From Acidithiobacillus sulfuriphilus (lineage in GTDB: Bacteria; Pseudomonadota; Gammaproteobacteria; Acidithiobacillales; Acidithiobacillaceae): 13,149 nucleotides of DNA. The notes under the pieces were generated by a model. It searched no databases. It saw only the letters and a list, made by a program, of their open reading frames with translations, and was not told the origin of the DNA. The DNA lies in the NCBI RefSeq assembly GCF_003721225.1, contig NZ_RIZI01000117.1:1-13149 (forward strand), written 5' to 3'. Shown one piece after another: positions 12,819 through 13,149 of this stretch (its first letter is position 1; every line of letters begins with the position of its first letter). A program made the translations under genes and the position numbers.

Positions 12819-13060
12819 TCGCTTCATGCCCTTCCTGCAAAGACGCTCGCCGGATTGGGAGTGACCTGGCCGCAGTTCTCGGTGCTGACGATGATCGCAT
12901 CCTACCTCGGCGCCTCGGGTGCCGACTTGGCGCGATTGTCCTTATTGACCCCGCAAACCGTCAGCGTCATCGTAAACAATCTGGAGAAAGCCGGATGGGT
13001 GGTCCGGCGAGCGCACGATCAACATGGCCGAATTCTGGTCCTGGAGATCACGGATGCCGG
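12819..13060 (+). pseudogene. Remnant of a MarR-family regulator (wing-helix core only)
   Basis: The frame LGVTWPQFSVLTMIASYLGASGADLARLSLLTPQTVSVIVNNLEKAGWVVRR...HGRILVLEITDAG is the DNA-binding core of a MarR protein, with the recognition helix TPQTVSVIVNNLEKAGW and the beta-wing DQHGRILVLEITDAG. It has no ATG or ribosome-binding site: the frame opens right after a TGA at 12816, and the only internal start is a TTG at 12855. Family similarity stops after TDAG at about 13060 and the frame closes at 13103 with unrelated residues. MarR proteins are about 140 residues, so both the N-terminal and C-terminal dimerisation helices are missing. I read it as a decayed gene. An assembly or sequence error at the 3' end could also explain that side. 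Confidence 0.6.
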
Positions 13061-13149
13061 CTGTCACCGGCCGGCAATATGGTGCCACCGATGGTCGGCG
13101 TAATGGCGCCATTTCCAAGTGCCGAAATCGGGGTCTCAAACAGGGTCAA
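13061..13149. other. Unassigned right edge
   Basis: After the MarR similarity ends, none of the six frames is recognisable in the last 89 bases. A plus frame reading NMVPPMVGVMAPFPSAEIGVSNRV (from about 13076) and a minus frame reading PISALGNGAITPTIGG are both open to the edge and could belong to a gene continuing beyond it. Confidence 0.2.

Overview
The window is about 13 kb of GC-rich (roughly 60 %) Gram-negative chromosome. The gene set (UvrD, CbpA/CbpM, Ogt, an Ada-AlkA fusion, a PagL-type outer-membrane lipid A deacylase) points to a proteobacterium. The style of several proteins would fit the Acidithiobacillia or a neighbouring gamma/betaproteobacterial group, but no gene here fixes the genus, so this is inference. 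No rRNA, tRNA, CRISPR array, integrase or transposase was seen.

Layout. (1) 1-2325: the N-terminal 320 codons of a UvrD-type helicase run leftward off the window. Divergently, a co-chaperone operon cbpA-cbpM runs rightward behind a good match to a sigma-32 heat-shock promoter. (2) 2373-4283: a large leftward HDOD / receiver-like / GGDEF protein, probably an active diguanylate cyclase, converges on cbpM with a shared inverted repeat between the two ends. (3) 4284-5690: a gene-poor stretch with a remnant resembling the N-terminus of a 2OG-Fe(II) oxygenase, then a PagL-like secreted lipid A deacylase gene. (4) 5691-8561: a GC-rich structured and then AT-rich leader, followed by a tight three-gene operon: a secreted LprI-lipase fusion, a membrane-anchored ankyrin-repeat protein and a four-helix membrane protein. 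This is the most unusual part of the window and looks like a lipase with dedicated partner or immunity proteins. (5) 8508-9157: a leftward VOC-fold gene translationally coupled to an SDR gene that survives only as its N-terminal ~60 codons. The SDR gene is cut off exactly where the lipase operon ends, which suggests a recombination junction. (6) 9398-11462: a DNA alkylation-repair pair, an Ada(N)-AraC-AlkA fusion and Ogt, transcribed towards each other. (7) 11560-12760: a divergent cupin / ArsR-type regulator pair with a perfect 7-4-7 palindrome in the shared promoter region. (8) 12819-13149: a remnant of a MarR-type regulator, then unassigned sequence to the edge.

Read together, the window is a mosaic of housekeeping stress functions (DNA repair, chaperone, c-di-GMP signalling, envelope modification) with three decayed genes (oxygenase, SDR, MarR) marking rearrangement points around a likely accessory lipase operon.
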